From positions 92,802-156,801 of the forward strand of contig NZ_JANLOD010000008.1 in assembly GCF_025466085.1 (NCBI RefSeq): a stretch of 64,000 nt of DNA, written 5' to 3'. Position numbers and translations under genes: made by a program. The notes under the pieces were generated by a model that saw only the letters and a program-made list of their open reading frames with translations, ran no database searches and had not been told where the DNA came from. This document shows positions 16,701 through 24,889 of this stretch, in pieces. Source of the stretch: Pseudomonas sp. 14P_8.1_Bac3 (GTDB lineage: Bacteria; Pseudomonadota; Gammaproteobacteria; Pseudomonadales; Pseudomonadaceae). Every line of letters begins with the position of its first letter. Position 1 is the stretch's first letter.

Positions 16701-19267
16701 TGGTCGTATTCGGCCTGGACCTCGTTATCGGCCGGATGCGCGGACCATTCGATACCGACATGCTGGAGATAGTTGAGACACACGCTAACCGCTCGGTCAT
16801 TTCTATTGAGAAGCAGGCAAACATCAGTATGCAAACAGGCAATCTCAGCCCTTTCGACCGTAGCTTCAGTTTGACGCGATAGGAGAGACAGTCGGTGGTC
16901 GGCCGCAGCTATTTGCCCGGTCAAAAACTCACACTCAGCACAATGGAATTCCAAGGCATATTTGAGTGCATGCTGGCTTTGCCAGCCGCCGATCAATAAC
17001 TTGATGCCGGCAGCAAAATAGGTAAGCGCCGCACCATAGGCGGTAGATGCCTTCGCCCGCAGGCCGGCGGCCAGATTCAATTGAGCCAGTTGCTCCAGCT
17101 CGTCCGGAGCAGTAATGAGTGCAGCACCGCGATTGAGTTGACCAACGACCTCGAAGATTTTTTCCTCATGCTGACCTGACAACATCTGCTCAGTAAAAAG
17201 GCGACCGATTCGTAGATGAAGGCTCGCACGGGAAGACTCAGACATCAGTGAATAAGCAGCTTCATGAATCCTGTCGTGAATGAACGCGTAGACATCGCCG
17301 AAACATTCGACCATCTCATGACGAACCGCGACCCGGAACACCGCGTGAACGCGAGCCTGCGGAACGCCCAGGACGGTCGCGAGCGTCGCAACAGATGCGC
17401 CCTTACCGAGACAAGCGAGTTGCTGCAATGCCTCCTGAGTTTCGCTGGACAGGCGCACCAGTCGGTCAACCATCAAGTCTACGACGTTGTCGGTATAGCC
17501 TTTGGCATGGATTCGCCGAGTGTCCCAGCGCCACTGCCGGGAATCGTGATCGAAGCTCAGTAGTTGCTCACTGAAGAGTGCATGTAAAAATTGAATGGCG
17601 AAAAACGGGTTGCCTGCGGTTTTGTCTTGAACCAGTTTTGCCAACGAAACGACATTCGCGGGTTCGCAATGCAAGGCGTCAGCAATCAGTAGCTCGACGT
17701 GCTCTTGAGCAAGGGGGGCCAGAATGATTTCTTCAATTTTGGAACCCGAGCCTTTGATCACATCGAGCTTGCGCGCCAGTGGATGCGAGTCATCTACCTC
17801 GTTACCGCGATAAGCGCCGATCAACATCAGGTGCCCTAGCTCCGAACTGCTCAAGAGGCTTTGAATGAGTTCGAGCGTCGCAGCATCCACCCACTGCAAA
17901 TCGTCGAGGAACAATGCAAGCGTGTGCTCCGCTTTGGCAAATACGCCTATAAAGCGACGCAGAACTCGCAAGAATCGACGTTGAGCCTGCTGAGGTTCGA
18001 AGGGAGGAACGGGCTGCGGTTCGCCAATGATGTGTTTGAGTTCGGGAATCAGATCGGTGATCAACTGAGCGTTAGGACCTAGCGCTTCCAGCAATGCCTC
18101 ACGCCACTTGGCTAACTCCAGATTGGTCGAGCCGAGCAATGCTCGCACCACGCCCTGAAATGCCTGGACCAATGTTGAGTACGGTATATCGCGCTTGTAT
18201 TGGTCGAACTTGCCAGTGGCAAGCAGTCCGCGTGCGGGCACCAATACCTTGTGTAGTTCATTGACCACCGATGACTTACCGATCCCGGAATACCCAGAGA
18301 CAAGCACAAGCTCAGTCGCACCCTGTTTATGGCATCGTTCAAATGAAGCGGCCAGAACGCCCACTTCACGCACTCGTCCATAGAGTTTTTCCGAGAACAC
18401 CAGCCTGTCGAGAACACTGTGCTCATCCAGGACAAAGGCGCTTATCCGTTGTCGGCGCTGCCACTCCTGCAAACAGTGTTGCAAATCATGCTCCACGCCT
18501 GCAGCCGTCTGATAACGCTCCTCGGCATTCTTCGCCAGTAGCTTCATTACGACTTGGCAGAGCGCTTGCGGGATGGTTGTTAATCGCTCGCTCGGGGGCA
18601 GAGGTTTTTTGGCCAGATGACAATGAATCCATTCAATTGGATCAGATGCGGTAAATGGCAAGGAGCCGGTAAGCATTTGATAGAACGTCACGCCCAGCGA
18701 ATACAGGTCACTGCGCGAATCGATAGACCTATTCATTCGACCGGTTTGCTCAGGGGCCATATAAGCCAAGCTGCCAGCGATGGTGTCGGGTGGCTCGGGA
18801 AGTTGTCGATGGCGCTGCACCTGAGAAGCGAGACCAAACCCGGTAAAGCGCGCTTGCCCATCGGCACCATTCACGAGGATATGTGTGGGCTTCAGGTCCT
18901 TGTGGACCAGTCCGTGTTGGTGAAGCTTACGTAGCGCTCCGGCGATGCCCGCCGCCAAGCGCAAAAAAAGTCCAGGCTCCATTGGAATATCGATCAACCG
19001 TGCGAGGGGTTCTCCACCGGGATCGTCGAGTACCAACTGAATTCGGCCGGCTTCGGACCTCAGTTCCCGAGGCCTTACAGCCCAGTCATCAAGTAGTTCA
19101 TGCCTCAATTCATATTCATGTGTAAGCCGATCAAGCGTTCCTCGAAGGGGCTGCTCAACCGCGGTCAGCACAATCAAGCGGGTGGAAGTTCGACCGTCGC
19201 GGGTGCAACGCTCACGGCAAAATACACGCTCACCGTCTTCCCAAAGTATCTGCAGACTCTTTTCCAT
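13706..19267 (-). CDS. Giant hybrid kinase, tandem paralogue
   Basis: This 1,853-residue protein is a full-length paralogue of its downstream neighbour, with the same domain order: kinase-like domain with HKDLKPTHIL (122-131) and GFG at 143-145, ATPase with GYSGIGKSS and FLDDLQW, helical middle, GAF, PAS, HisKA with SIAHEVSQPVA (His about 1615), and HATPase (DSGPGF, GLGMGL). It carries about 20 extra residues at the C-terminus. The ATG at 19267 is the point where the two paralogues begin to align (QILWEDGERV versus QILWNDGERV). The two genes are 111 bases apart and may form one transcript. The same substitutions in the kinase motifs appear in both copies. Confidence 0.93.
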   Translation of the reverse strand: MEKSLQILWEDGERVFCRERCTRDGRTSTRLIVLTAVEQPLRGTLDRLTHEYELRHELLDDWAVRPRELRSEAGRIQLVLDDPGGEPLARLIDIPMEPGLFLRLAAGIAGALRKLHQHGLVHKDLKPTHILVNGADGQARFTGFGLASQVQRHRQLPEPPDTIAGSLAYMAPEQTGRMNRSIDSRSDLYSLGVTFYQMLTGSLPFTASDPIEWIHCHLAKKPLPPSERLTTIPQALCQVVMKLLAKNAEERYQTAAGVEHDLQHCLQEWQRRQRISAFVLDEHSVLDRLVFSEKLYGRVREVGVLAASFERCHKQGATELVLVSGYSGIGKSSVVNELHKVLVPARGLLATGKFDQYKRDIPYSTLVQAFQGVVRALLGSTNLELAKWREALLEALGPNAQLITDLIPELKHIIGEPQPVPPFEPQQAQRRFLRVLRRFIGVFAKAEHTLALFLDDLQWVDAATLELIQSLLSSSELGHLMLIGAYRGNEVDDSHPLARKLDVIKGSGSKIEEIILAPLAQEHVELLIADALHCEPANVVSLAKLVQDKTAGNPFFAIQFLHALFSEQLLSFDHDSRQWRWDTRRIHAKGYTDNVVDLMVDRLVRLSSETQEALQQLACLGKGASVATLATVLGVPQARVHAVFRVAVRHEMVECFGDVYAFIHDRIHEAAYSLMSESSRASLHLRIGRLFTEQMLSGQHEEKIFEVVGQLNRGAALITAPDELEQLAQLNLAAGLRAKASTAYGAALTYFAAGIKLLIGGWQSQHALKYALEFHCAECEFLTGQIAAADHRLSLLSRQTEATVERAEIACLHTDVCLLLNRNDRAVSVCLNYLQHVGIEWSAHPADNEVQAEYDQIKELLGKRSIPELIDLAPMKDEVALATIRALITLFSSALHTDQNLACLTVCKAVNISLVYGNSEASCVAYANIPRIAGRRFGDYDTGFQFGRLGCDLVEQNGLGRYEARTFLAFALFVARWASRVRDCTPLLHRAFDAANRVGDLPFAAFSINIQISNQLFAGDPLCELQSEAERSLKYARKVRFGLVVDFIEHQLALIRMFRGLTPVFGCLDDEAFSEVHAEDRLNRSSQVLAGWYWVRKLQACFFAGEYEAAVHAALKAESLIAISHSFLEEVEYHFYGALAVAGLCEKVSTERRQRLLGMLATFHAELQIWSGLCPENFECHSQLVNAEIARIEGRPLDAEARYEQAIDAARRSGFVHIEALANELASHFYAGRGLLKIARVYLQDARFGYLRWGADGKVKQLENAFPFLRSEQPASDPTTTIAAPVENLDLATVLKVSQAVSSDIVLEKLIDMIMRTAIEQAGAERGLLILLDHGEARVVAEAATETGSTQLRLTSTELNATLAPESVLNHVLRSGESVVLDNAAIHMAFAADPYVQHHRVRSVLCLPLMNQARLTGALYLENNLAVKVFNSARITVLKLLASQASISLENARLYREIADREARIRRLVDANIIGIVVWTTGGDFIDANDAFLHMVGYQREDIVSRRLRWRDLTPPEFREISERSMLEAVNHGRAVPFEKEYFRKDGSRLPVIVGLAMFESNLQQGVAFVLDLTERKQAEKKVSEGERRYRQVLTELAHANRVATMGQLAASVAHEVSQPVAATLNNAHAALRWLEAQPADLEEVRQALHGITRDGKRAADVLGRIRGLIRKAPPQRESVSINLAIQEMVELTGNQAAACGVVTQTLLMDDLPSVHGDRIELQQVFLNLIINAFEAMSDVSDGGRELRISTSLNDSGDVVVAVADSGPGFDSKSSGQVFSPFYSTKANGLGMGLSICRTIIEAHGGQMLACSNSPRGAIVQFTVPLKYQVDADHCATPSPRGALPEAPFSGGR

Positions 19268-19549
19268 CGACGTCAGGACCATGATTTTACTGACCGCAGG
19301 CTGTCTTCACGCCATAGCAGCTGCCTCGCTGTCTATCCGGCTGCTCGAACAGATTAGCGCCGCGATAAGCCGCCAGGCCATGACAGAATCCCCTGTTTTT
19401 ATGCCAGATGGCGTTTGAACCACTGGAGACGGTTGACTGTAGCATCCCCCCAGCAGGAGGCTCGGAGGCGACTCTGCAGAGGCAGTGAGCGTGAGTAAAC
19501 GTGGACGAGCGATGATCCGGGTGTGCGACTGAAGAGATGCTTTCCGAGA

Positions 19550-20086
19550 CTATCGGCTGTAGTTAGCGGTGAGGGTCGCTTTGGCTAAGACATTAGCATT
19601 GAGCATATAACCCACAAGCGCACCGCTGGCTTGGGCATCAAGCGCTAGTTTTTCCACTTTCAACGCCCAAACGGTGAATTGGTAGTGATGCGGCTTGTCA
19701 CCGAGGGGCGGACAAACGCCGCCATACTCCGATCGGCCATAATCAGTCCGCCCTTGGATCGCACCGACGGGCAGGTGGTCTCCACCACTGGGCAAACGCT
19801 TAATCGAGGGCGGAATGTTGAATACCGTCCAGTGCCACCAGCCACTGCCTGTCGAGGCATCCGGATCATAGACAGTCACGGCAAAACTCTTTGTACCCGC
19901 CGGCGCATTGCTCCAGGACAACTCGGGCGATATGTTCGCGCCTTCACAGCCGAATCCGTTGAAGACTTCACGTTTCGTAAGTGGCCGATCGTTAGCGATA
20001 TCTCGACTGGTCAGCGCAAAATCAGCAGCGTGGCTGGCCAGTGATACGCTCAAGCACAGGGCAAATGGAATCAGTTTGATTTTCAT
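19550..20086 (-). CDS. YbhB/YbcL family Raf-kinase-inhibitor-like protein (PEBP)
   Basis: This 178-residue PEBP-family protein begins with a signal peptide (MKIKLIPFALCLSVSLASHA-AD), so it is probably periplasmic. The ligand-binding signature is present: SPELSW, AVTVYDPDA, and GWWHWTVFNIP, followed by YGGVCPP and HHYQFTVWAL. Bacterial members bind small anions or phospholipid heads; their role is poorly defined. It lies convergent to nothing and upstream of the giant-kinase genes on the same strand, separated by 282 bases. An everted repeat of the island's TATACC half-sites lies about 130 bases upstream. Confidence 0.92.
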   Translation of the reverse strand: MKIKLIPFALCLSVSLASHAADFALTSRDIANDRPLTKREVFNGFGCEGANISPELSWSNAPAGTKSFAVTVYDPDASTGSGWWHWTVFNIPPSIKRLPSGGDHLPVGAIQGRTDYGRSEYGGVCPPLGDKPHHYQFTVWALKVEKLALDAQASGALVGYMLNANVLAKATLTANYSR

Positions 20087-20217
20087 CGCGACCTCATGGG
20101 TGGTTTAACACCTGCTACGTTAAGCCGCGCAAAAGCAGGGGGCACTCATTCTGTAGAACATCCTTTTAATCTCTCAGGATGAACCCTTACAGCCTAAGTT
20201 GCATTTAACCCCCCAAA

Positions 20218-20236
20218 GGTATAACGCCTGTATACC
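20218..20236. promoter_or_regulatory. Everted repeat GGTATA-N7-TATACC
   Basis: Two perfect half-sites face outward with 7 bases between them, about 132 bases before the PEBP start. They use the same hexamer as the dyads elsewhere in the island but in the opposite arrangement. Confidence 0.4.
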
Positions 20237-20374
20237 CGAGCATCCCTTTACGGTAAGTACCAGCCTGAACCATCACTCTCTGCCGGGCCTGCTCTGATAG
20301 CGCGAGCATCATGATGGTTCGGTGAGCGGCACTATCAACGACGTATCACCCAAGCCCGGGCGTTCGACTGCAGA

Positions 20375-20388
20375 TATACCTCGGTATG
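20375..20388. promoter_or_regulatory. TATACC-type dyad between PEBP and LysR genes
   Basis: TATACCTCGGTATG matches the perfect copy at 29252-29265 at 12 of 14 positions. It lies 173 bases before the LysR start. Confidence 0.5.
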
Positions 20389-20561
20389 ACGCAGGCACAC
20401 TAGTGCGCTAAACCGATGGACTTGTGCATAAACGACAGTGCCCGTGGCTATCGTTAAAGTAGCACCATGCCGCGATACAGGACCTTTGAGGGTACTCATA
20501 GATTTCGAGCGTTCAGGCGGCTATCCATCTCACTCCCAAGGCCATAGCCCAAGAGGTCGAT

Positions 20562-21500
20562 ATGCTTAGTCGAAATGATCTGCGCCGAACTGATATGAGC
20601 CTGCTTGTCCTTTTCGAAGCCATGATGCACGAGCGCAATGTCAGCCGCGTTGGCGAAAAATTTTTCATCGGGCAGCCTGCAGTCAGCAGCGCATTAGCGC
20701 GTTTACGAGTGATGTTTAACGACCAGTTGTTCATTCGTAATGGTCGCTACATGGAGCCGACGGCGCGTGCCGCAGATCTTCACGAACTGCTCACACCGAT
20801 GCTCGACACCATCGCGTCCACACTGGACCAAGTCGCCGATTTTGATCCTGCCGACAGCAACAGCACCTTTCACATCGGGCTTTCTGACGACGTCGAATAT
20901 GGTTTGCTGCCGATGTTCCTTCGTCATCTGAGGGCTGAGGCGCCAGGGGTAAAACTGGTGGTTCATCGAACGAACTGTAGCCATATGTCGAGCTTACTGG
21001 TCAGTGGCGAAATATCAGTGGGCATCAGTCATACCAGTGAACTGCCCGCGACCTCCAAACGTAAATTTCTTCGCCTGATCAGGTTCATGGCACTACGAGC
21101 CGACTTGGGAAACGAAGCCCTGAGTCTCGATGAGTTCTGCAGACGCCCTCACGCAACAATATCGTCCATGGGTAGTTTGATTGCCGATGTTGATCGAGTA
21201 TTGAAGCAGATATCCCGCACCCGGCTTGCCGTGCTAGATGTTCCGCATTTCAGCGCGCTGGCGGTGCTGCTGGCAGATAGCGACCTGCTGGCGGTCGTGC
21301 CGGATTATGTGGCGAATGCGATGGCCACGTGCGCAGGAATCAGGGCAGAGCCACTGCCGTTTGAAATAAGTGCTTTGGAATTATCGATGGTCTGGCGCGC
21401 TGTTGCCGACAATGACCCGGCTGAACGCTGGTTGCGCTCGCGCTTCAGCGAATATTTGAGTGATAGCAGCCGCCGGCTGTTGTCGATTGTCGCAGCCTGA
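20562..21500 (+). CDS. LysR-family transcriptional regulator
   Basis: This 312-residue LysR-type regulator has the N-terminal winged helix-turn-helix beginning with LRRTDMSLLVLFEAMMHERN and the recognition segment GQPAVSSALARLR (about residues 44-56), typical of the NodD/NahR-like branch, then a substrate-binding domain. The ATG is preceded by GAGG at a suitable distance. It stands divergent to the PEBP gene and upstream of a FixJ-type response regulator. No target can be named; the PEBP gene and itself are the nearest candidates. Confidence 0.93.
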   Translation: MLSRNDLRRTDMSLLVLFEAMMHERNVSRVGEKFFIGQPAVSSALARLRVMFNDQLFIRNGRYMEPTARAADLHELLTPMLDTIASTLDQVADFDPADSNSTFHIGLSDDVEYGLLPMFLRHLRAEAPGVKLVVHRTNCSHMSSLLVSGEISVGISHTSELPATSKRKFLRLIRFMALRADLGNEALSLDEFCRRPHATISSMGSLIADVDRVLKQISRTRLAVLDVPHFSALAVLLADSDLLAVVPDYVANAMATCAGIRAEPLPFEISALELSMVWRAVADNDPAERWLRSRFSEYLSDSSRRLLSIVAA

Positions 21501-21693
21501 TGGGGTGCGAATCGCATCGCACACGGCTTGGCAGAAATTCTGGGATTTCCGTCATGTCCACTTTGCGCAGGCTCTTCTAGAATTACCTTGGGACGCTATA
21601 CCCAACGCGAGCCCGAGCCTAGACGGCATACACCTTCAGCGTGATTTAGCGCGGGTACAGGGTGTAACTTTCACTCCATGAGGAGTTAACCCA

Positions 21694-21759
21694 ATGACGG
21701 CGCCAGACCAGTGGACACTTTGCGATGACCAGCCAGATGACCAGCACAGTGATAAATGA
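21694..21759 (+). CDS. Possible 21-residue upstream peptide (uORF)
   Basis: An ATG at 21694 with a strong AGGAG site 7 bases before it opens a 21-codon frame that ends at 21759, inside the response-regulator gene in another frame. The response-regulator start at 21725 lacks such a site. This could couple or limit translation of the regulator. The peptide matches nothing I know. Confidence 0.3.
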   Translation: MTAPDQWTLCDDQPDDQHSDK

Positions 21760-22372
21760 TACTCCCTGCGTTTACATCGTCGATGACGATCGGCTTTTAA
21801 GAGAATCCTTGAGCAGCTTGTTGCGCTCTATCGGCTGGCGCGTAGAGATGTTTGCGTCGGTGGCTGAGTTCCTGAGCTACAAAAGACCTGAAATCAACAG
21901 CTGTCTGGTGCTCGATGTCAGATTGCAAGGTATCAGCGGGCTGGATTTCCAGAACCAACTTGTCAAATCTCAAGAGACGCTCCCCATTGTTTTCATGACT
22001 GGGCATGGCGACATAGCAATGTCGGTCAAGGCAATGAAGGCCGGCGCGGTGGACTTCCTGGCAAAACCGTTCCGTGAACAGGATTTGCTGGATGCCGTAG
22101 GTTTGGCACTTCGCAAGGATGCGGAGCAACGCGAAGCGAACAAGAGCATGACCGAACTGAGTAATCGCTACCGAACATTGAGCGCTCGCGAACAGGAAAT
22201 CATGGCGATGGCCGCCTCAGGCTTGATGAATAAACAAATTGCCAGCGAGGTGTGCTTGAGTGAAATCACTGTGAAAATTCATCGCTCGAATGTCATGAAG
22301 AAAATGCATGCCAAGACGTTTGCCGAATTGGTACGCATGGCGGAAACCCTGAAATTAGGCCAAAAAAAATAA
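21725..22372 (+). CDS. FixJ-family response regulator (receiver plus LuxR HTH)
   Basis: This 215-residue response regulator has an N-terminal receiver (IVDDDRLLRESL, phospho-acceptor Asp in CLVLDVRLQG at about 63, MTGHGD, and the KPF lysine at about 115) and a C-terminal LuxR/FixJ helix-turn-helix (TLSAREQEIM...NKQIASEVCLSEITVKIH). FixJ, StyR and TodT are relatives; StyR and TodT are known to bind short palindromes with two-base centres. It is the only clear two-component DNA-binding output in the island, so it may receive phosphate from several of the nearby histidine kinases. The start is uncertain by a few codons (21725 or 21737). Confidence 0.93.
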   Translation: MTSQMTSTVINDTPCVYIVDDDRLLRESLSSLLRSIGWRVEMFASVAEFLSYKRPEINSCLVLDVRLQGISGLDFQNQLVKSQETLPIVFMTGHGDIAMSVKAMKAGAVDFLAKPFREQDLLDAVGLALRKDAEQREANKSMTELSNRYRTLSAREQEIMAMAASGLMNKQIASEVCLSEITVKIHRSNVMKKMHAKTFAELVRMAETLKLGQKK

Positions 22373-22378
22373 AATATA

Positions 22379-22392
22379 TATACCCATGTATT
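22379..22392. promoter_or_regulatory. TATACC-type dyad upstream of receiver gene
   Basis: TATACCCATGTATT matches 11 of 14 positions of the perfect copy. It lies in the 45-base gap between the FixJ-type gene and the receiver gene. Confidence 0.35.
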
Positions 22393-22417
22393 AATTAAGG
22401 TAAAGCGGACAGGGGGT

Positions 22418-22861
22418 ATGGTATGGGAAGGGACAGTCAGCAGACTTGACCACTATTATCATTGGAAGGCGAGCAAATTGGTTACCCGCCAAGCAATAGC
22501 CATTATCGATGACGACGACAACGTTCGCTCATCCCTCGACAGCCTGCTGCGTTCATATGGCTATTCTGTGCATCTATATGACAGCGCCGAAACATTTCTA
22601 ACCTCGGGCAGGGTCATTTCGACGGCTTGCATAGTGTCCGATATTCAAATGCCTGGCGTGAACGGGTTGCAGATGTACCAACATCTCCTGGCGCAAGGGC
22701 ATGTTATTCCGGTGATTTTCATTACCGCCTCTGCCGACGATGCGCCACGCGTTGCGGCCTCCAAGCTTGGGGCTTGCTGTTACTTGTCCAAACCATTCGA
22801 CGGGCAAAGCCTTATCAACTGCCTGGACATAGCGCTTAAATCAAATAATAAGGCGCATTAG
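22418..22861 (+). CDS. Single-domain response regulator (receiver only)
   Basis: The protein is one receiver domain with no output domain. Landmarks are AIIDDDDNVRSSL, the phospho-acceptor Asp in CIVSDIQMPG, the TA of FITASAD and the KPF lysine. The start is uncertain: the ATG at 22418 adds a 23-residue lead-in, while a TTG at 22478 would begin right at the domain. It closely resembles the other receiver at 28046 (both have SLLRSYGY and SDIQMPG). Such proteins act as phosphate sinks, shuttles or protein-binding switches. Confidence 0.88.
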   Translation: MVWEGTVSRLDHYYHWKASKLVTRQAIAIIDDDDNVRSSLDSLLRSYGYSVHLYDSAETFLTSGRVISTACIVSDIQMPGVNGLQMYQHLLAQGHVIPVIFITASADDAPRVAASKLGACCYLSKPFDGQSLINCLDIALKSNNKAH

Positions 22862-22916
22862 AAAGTACTCCGCCCTAAAGGCTGACACCCTCCCCTTACG
22901 CCAATCCGCCTGCCAT

Positions 22917-22930
22917 TATACGAAGGTATA
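22917..22930. promoter_or_regulatory. TATACC-type dyad upstream of NDH-2-like gene
   Basis: TATACGAAGGTATA matches 12 of 14 positions of the perfect copy. It lies 126 bases before the oxidoreductase start. Confidence 0.5.
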
Positions 22931-23056
22931 GCAGGCTGAAACTTAATGATTAGCGAGACCAACTAATGTGGCAATGACTGCAAGGACCAGGCTGATTACA
23001 GTGGAGCTCTGTGTAAGAACGATCCGCCCTCTTAACATACGACTCCGGGGTTTAAC

Positions 23057-24256
23057 ATGAAACGACATATTCTCGTACTGGGTGCTGGATTTGGTGGTGT
23101 ATGGAGCGCACTGAGTGCTGCACGAATACTGGACCAGCATAGCTGCACAGATGTGCAGATCACGCTAATTGCCCCCCAGGCAGAACTCCGTATTCGTCCA
23201 CGATTCTATGAACCGAACGTCCATGAGATGAAGGCGCCTCTGGGTGAACTGTTCGACGCCGTCGACATCAAGTTCATCCAGGGAACGGTTGACGGGATTG
23301 ATGCAGCCAACAAACGCGTTCAGTACAGCACAGCGCCCGGCATTCATACCTGGATCAACTACGACAAGCTGGTACTTGCTACGGGTAGCCGACTGAACCG
23401 GACCAATCTAGAGGGTATTGAACACACCTTCGACGTGGATGAAATCGAGACTGCCGCGCACCTTGAGGGGCACATCAAAGCCTTGGGCAGTTTGCCTGAC
23501 ACGGATGCTCGCAACACGGTAGTGGTGTGCGGCGGTGGATTTACTGGAATTGAAACCGCTACCGAAATGCCGACGCGCCTGCGTGCAGTGCTCGGCGCCG
23601 AAGCGAAGATCAACGTGATAGTGGTTGATCGCGGTACGAAAATCGGTGCCGCTCTGGGCGAAGGTATAAGCCCCTCGATCGCCCAGGCCTCCGCAGACCT
23701 GGGTATCGAATGGTGCCTGGACTCCTCTATAACCGCCATCGATCCGAACGGGGTTACCCTTGCAGATGGTCGTCGCATCGAATCGAAGACAGTCATCTGG
23801 ACTGTTGGGTTCCGTGCAAGCCCTCTTACAGAGCAGATTGCAGGCGAGCGGGATCCGCTGGGGCGTCTGCATGTGAATGCAGATCTCAAGGTCGTTGGAC
23901 AAAACGATATCTATGCCGCTGGCGACGTCGCCCATGCAGCCACGGATGACCAGGGGCACATCGCCGCAATGTCCTGCCAGCACGCTATTTCGCTGGGTCG
24001 ACATGCCGGTAATAACGCCGCCGCGGCTTTGCTGGGGGTTCCTACCACCGCTTATAGTCAACCCAAATACGTGACCTGCCTTGATTTGGGTGAGTGGGGT
24101 GCGGTTTATACAGAGGGTTGGGATCGCCAATTAAAGTTGGTAAAAGAGGAAGCCAAAGAACTGAAACACAATATCAACTCTATCTGGATTTATCCGCCCG
24201 TAGCAGAGCGTACAACAGCATTGTCAGCAGCAGACCCGTTAATTCCGGTCGCGTAA
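23057..24256 (+). CDS. NDH-2-like FAD/NAD(P)-dependent oxidoreductase
   Basis: This 399-residue flavoprotein is of the type II NADH-dehydrogenase-like family. It shows the FAD motif LGAGFGGVWSA near residue 7, the NAD(P) motif VVVCGGGFTGIE (about 155-167), the LATGSRL strand, and the second FAD motif IYAAGDVAH (about 290). The C-terminus has no membrane helix, so attachment to the membrane, if any, is peripheral. Electron acceptor and physiological role are open. A terminator follows at 24295. A truncated remnant of a close relative sits at 6445. Confidence 0.92.
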   Translation: MKRHILVLGAGFGGVWSALSAARILDQHSCTDVQITLIAPQAELRIRPRFYEPNVHEMKAPLGELFDAVDIKFIQGTVDGIDAANKRVQYSTAPGIHTWINYDKLVLATGSRLNRTNLEGIEHTFDVDEIETAAHLEGHIKALGSLPDTDARNTVVVCGGGFTGIETATEMPTRLRAVLGAEAKINVIVVDRGTKIGAALGEGISPSIAQASADLGIEWCLDSSITAIDPNGVTLADGRRIESKTVIWTVGFRASPLTEQIAGERDPLGRLHVNADLKVVGQNDIYAAGDVAHAATDDQGHIAAMSCQHAISLGRHAGNNAAAALLGVPTTAYSQPKYVTCLDLGEWGAVYTEGWDRQLKLVKEEAKELKHNINSIWIYPPVAERTTALSAADPLIPVA

Positions 24257-24294
24257 TACCGTGTAGTCTTCCCGTAAAAGTTGTAGGTACTTTC

Positions 24295-24327
24295 GCCTGG
24301 CCAATATCTTGGGCCAGGCATTTTTTT
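24295..24327 (+). terminator. Intrinsic terminator after oxidoreductase
   Basis: GCCTGGCC pairs perfectly with GGCCAGGC around a 9-base loop and is followed by A and seven T. Confidence 0.88.
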
Positions 24328-24496
24328 GCCTTCAATAAGCGCATCGGTCATAAAACATACCACCGTATCATCCCATCATACAAACTGACTAATAGATATA
24401 CCGATGTTAGGTTTGATCGCGTTCATACACACATCAATACTGTCACTGCAAAGTAAACACCCAGATTAAATCTCCAACTTATTTGCAGGTGTAAAC

Positions 24497-24889
24497 ATGA
24501 AAATATTACCTTTGATTTTCTCCATGGCCGTTTCAGCCGTTGGTGGCACATTTGCTGTCACCAGTTGGGCAGTAGAGGGAAGCGCGCAAAACGTTAGTAC
24601 AAGTGTCCTCCGCACCCATCGAGATCACATCGCGGAGGGTGCTGGAGGCGCCGACTCGGAGCGTGTTGCCTCCGATGGTGCTGATCGAGTAGGCGATAAC
24701 CGCGTCGCCTCCGATGGTGCCGATCGAATAGGTGGCAGTCGCGTCGTGTCCGACGGCGCCGAACATGTGGGCGCCAGCAGGCTGGCAGATTCGGGCTACC
24801 GAACTTCACCGGAGGTACGGGTCGCCGATACGGGATATTCAGGTATCAATCAGGCGGCCAGTACTTACTTCTGCGGTCCCTGCCGATGA
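24497..24889 (+). CDS. Secreted repeat protein (DGADR repeats)
   Basis: This 130-residue protein has a signal peptide (MKILPLIFSMAVSAVGGTFA then VTSWAVEG) and a middle built of about four near-repeats of 12-13 residues with the core V-S/A-S-D-G-A-D/E-R/H-V/I-G (about residues 54-97). The C-terminus ends in FCGPCR. The ribosome-binding site AGGTG is well placed. Similar Pseudomonas proteins with tandem GADRVG units are often left hypothetical or labelled phage infection protein; I do not trust that label as a function. A weak TATACC-type site lies about 90 bases upstream. Confidence 0.7.
   Translation: MKILPLIFSMAVSAVGGTFAVTSWAVEGSAQNVSTSVLRTHRDHIAEGAGGADSERVASDGADRVGDNRVASDGADRIGGSRVVSDGAEHVGASRLADSGYRTSPEVRVADTGYSGINQAASTYFCGPCR

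Larger units (their letters stand above)
20087..20561. other. Divergent control region between PEBP and LysR genes
   Basis: This 475-base stretch has no gene. It carries an everted repeat GGTATA-N7-TATACC (20218-20236) and a TATACC-type dyad (20375-20388), so it probably controls both the minus-strand PEBP gene and the plus-strand LysR gene. Confidence 0.55.

Noticed and set aside
21582..21595. ATTACCTTGGGACG before the FixJ-type gene as a further dyad copy
   Set aside because: Only about half of the positions match and the right arm is lost; a nearby TATACC half-site alone is not enough.
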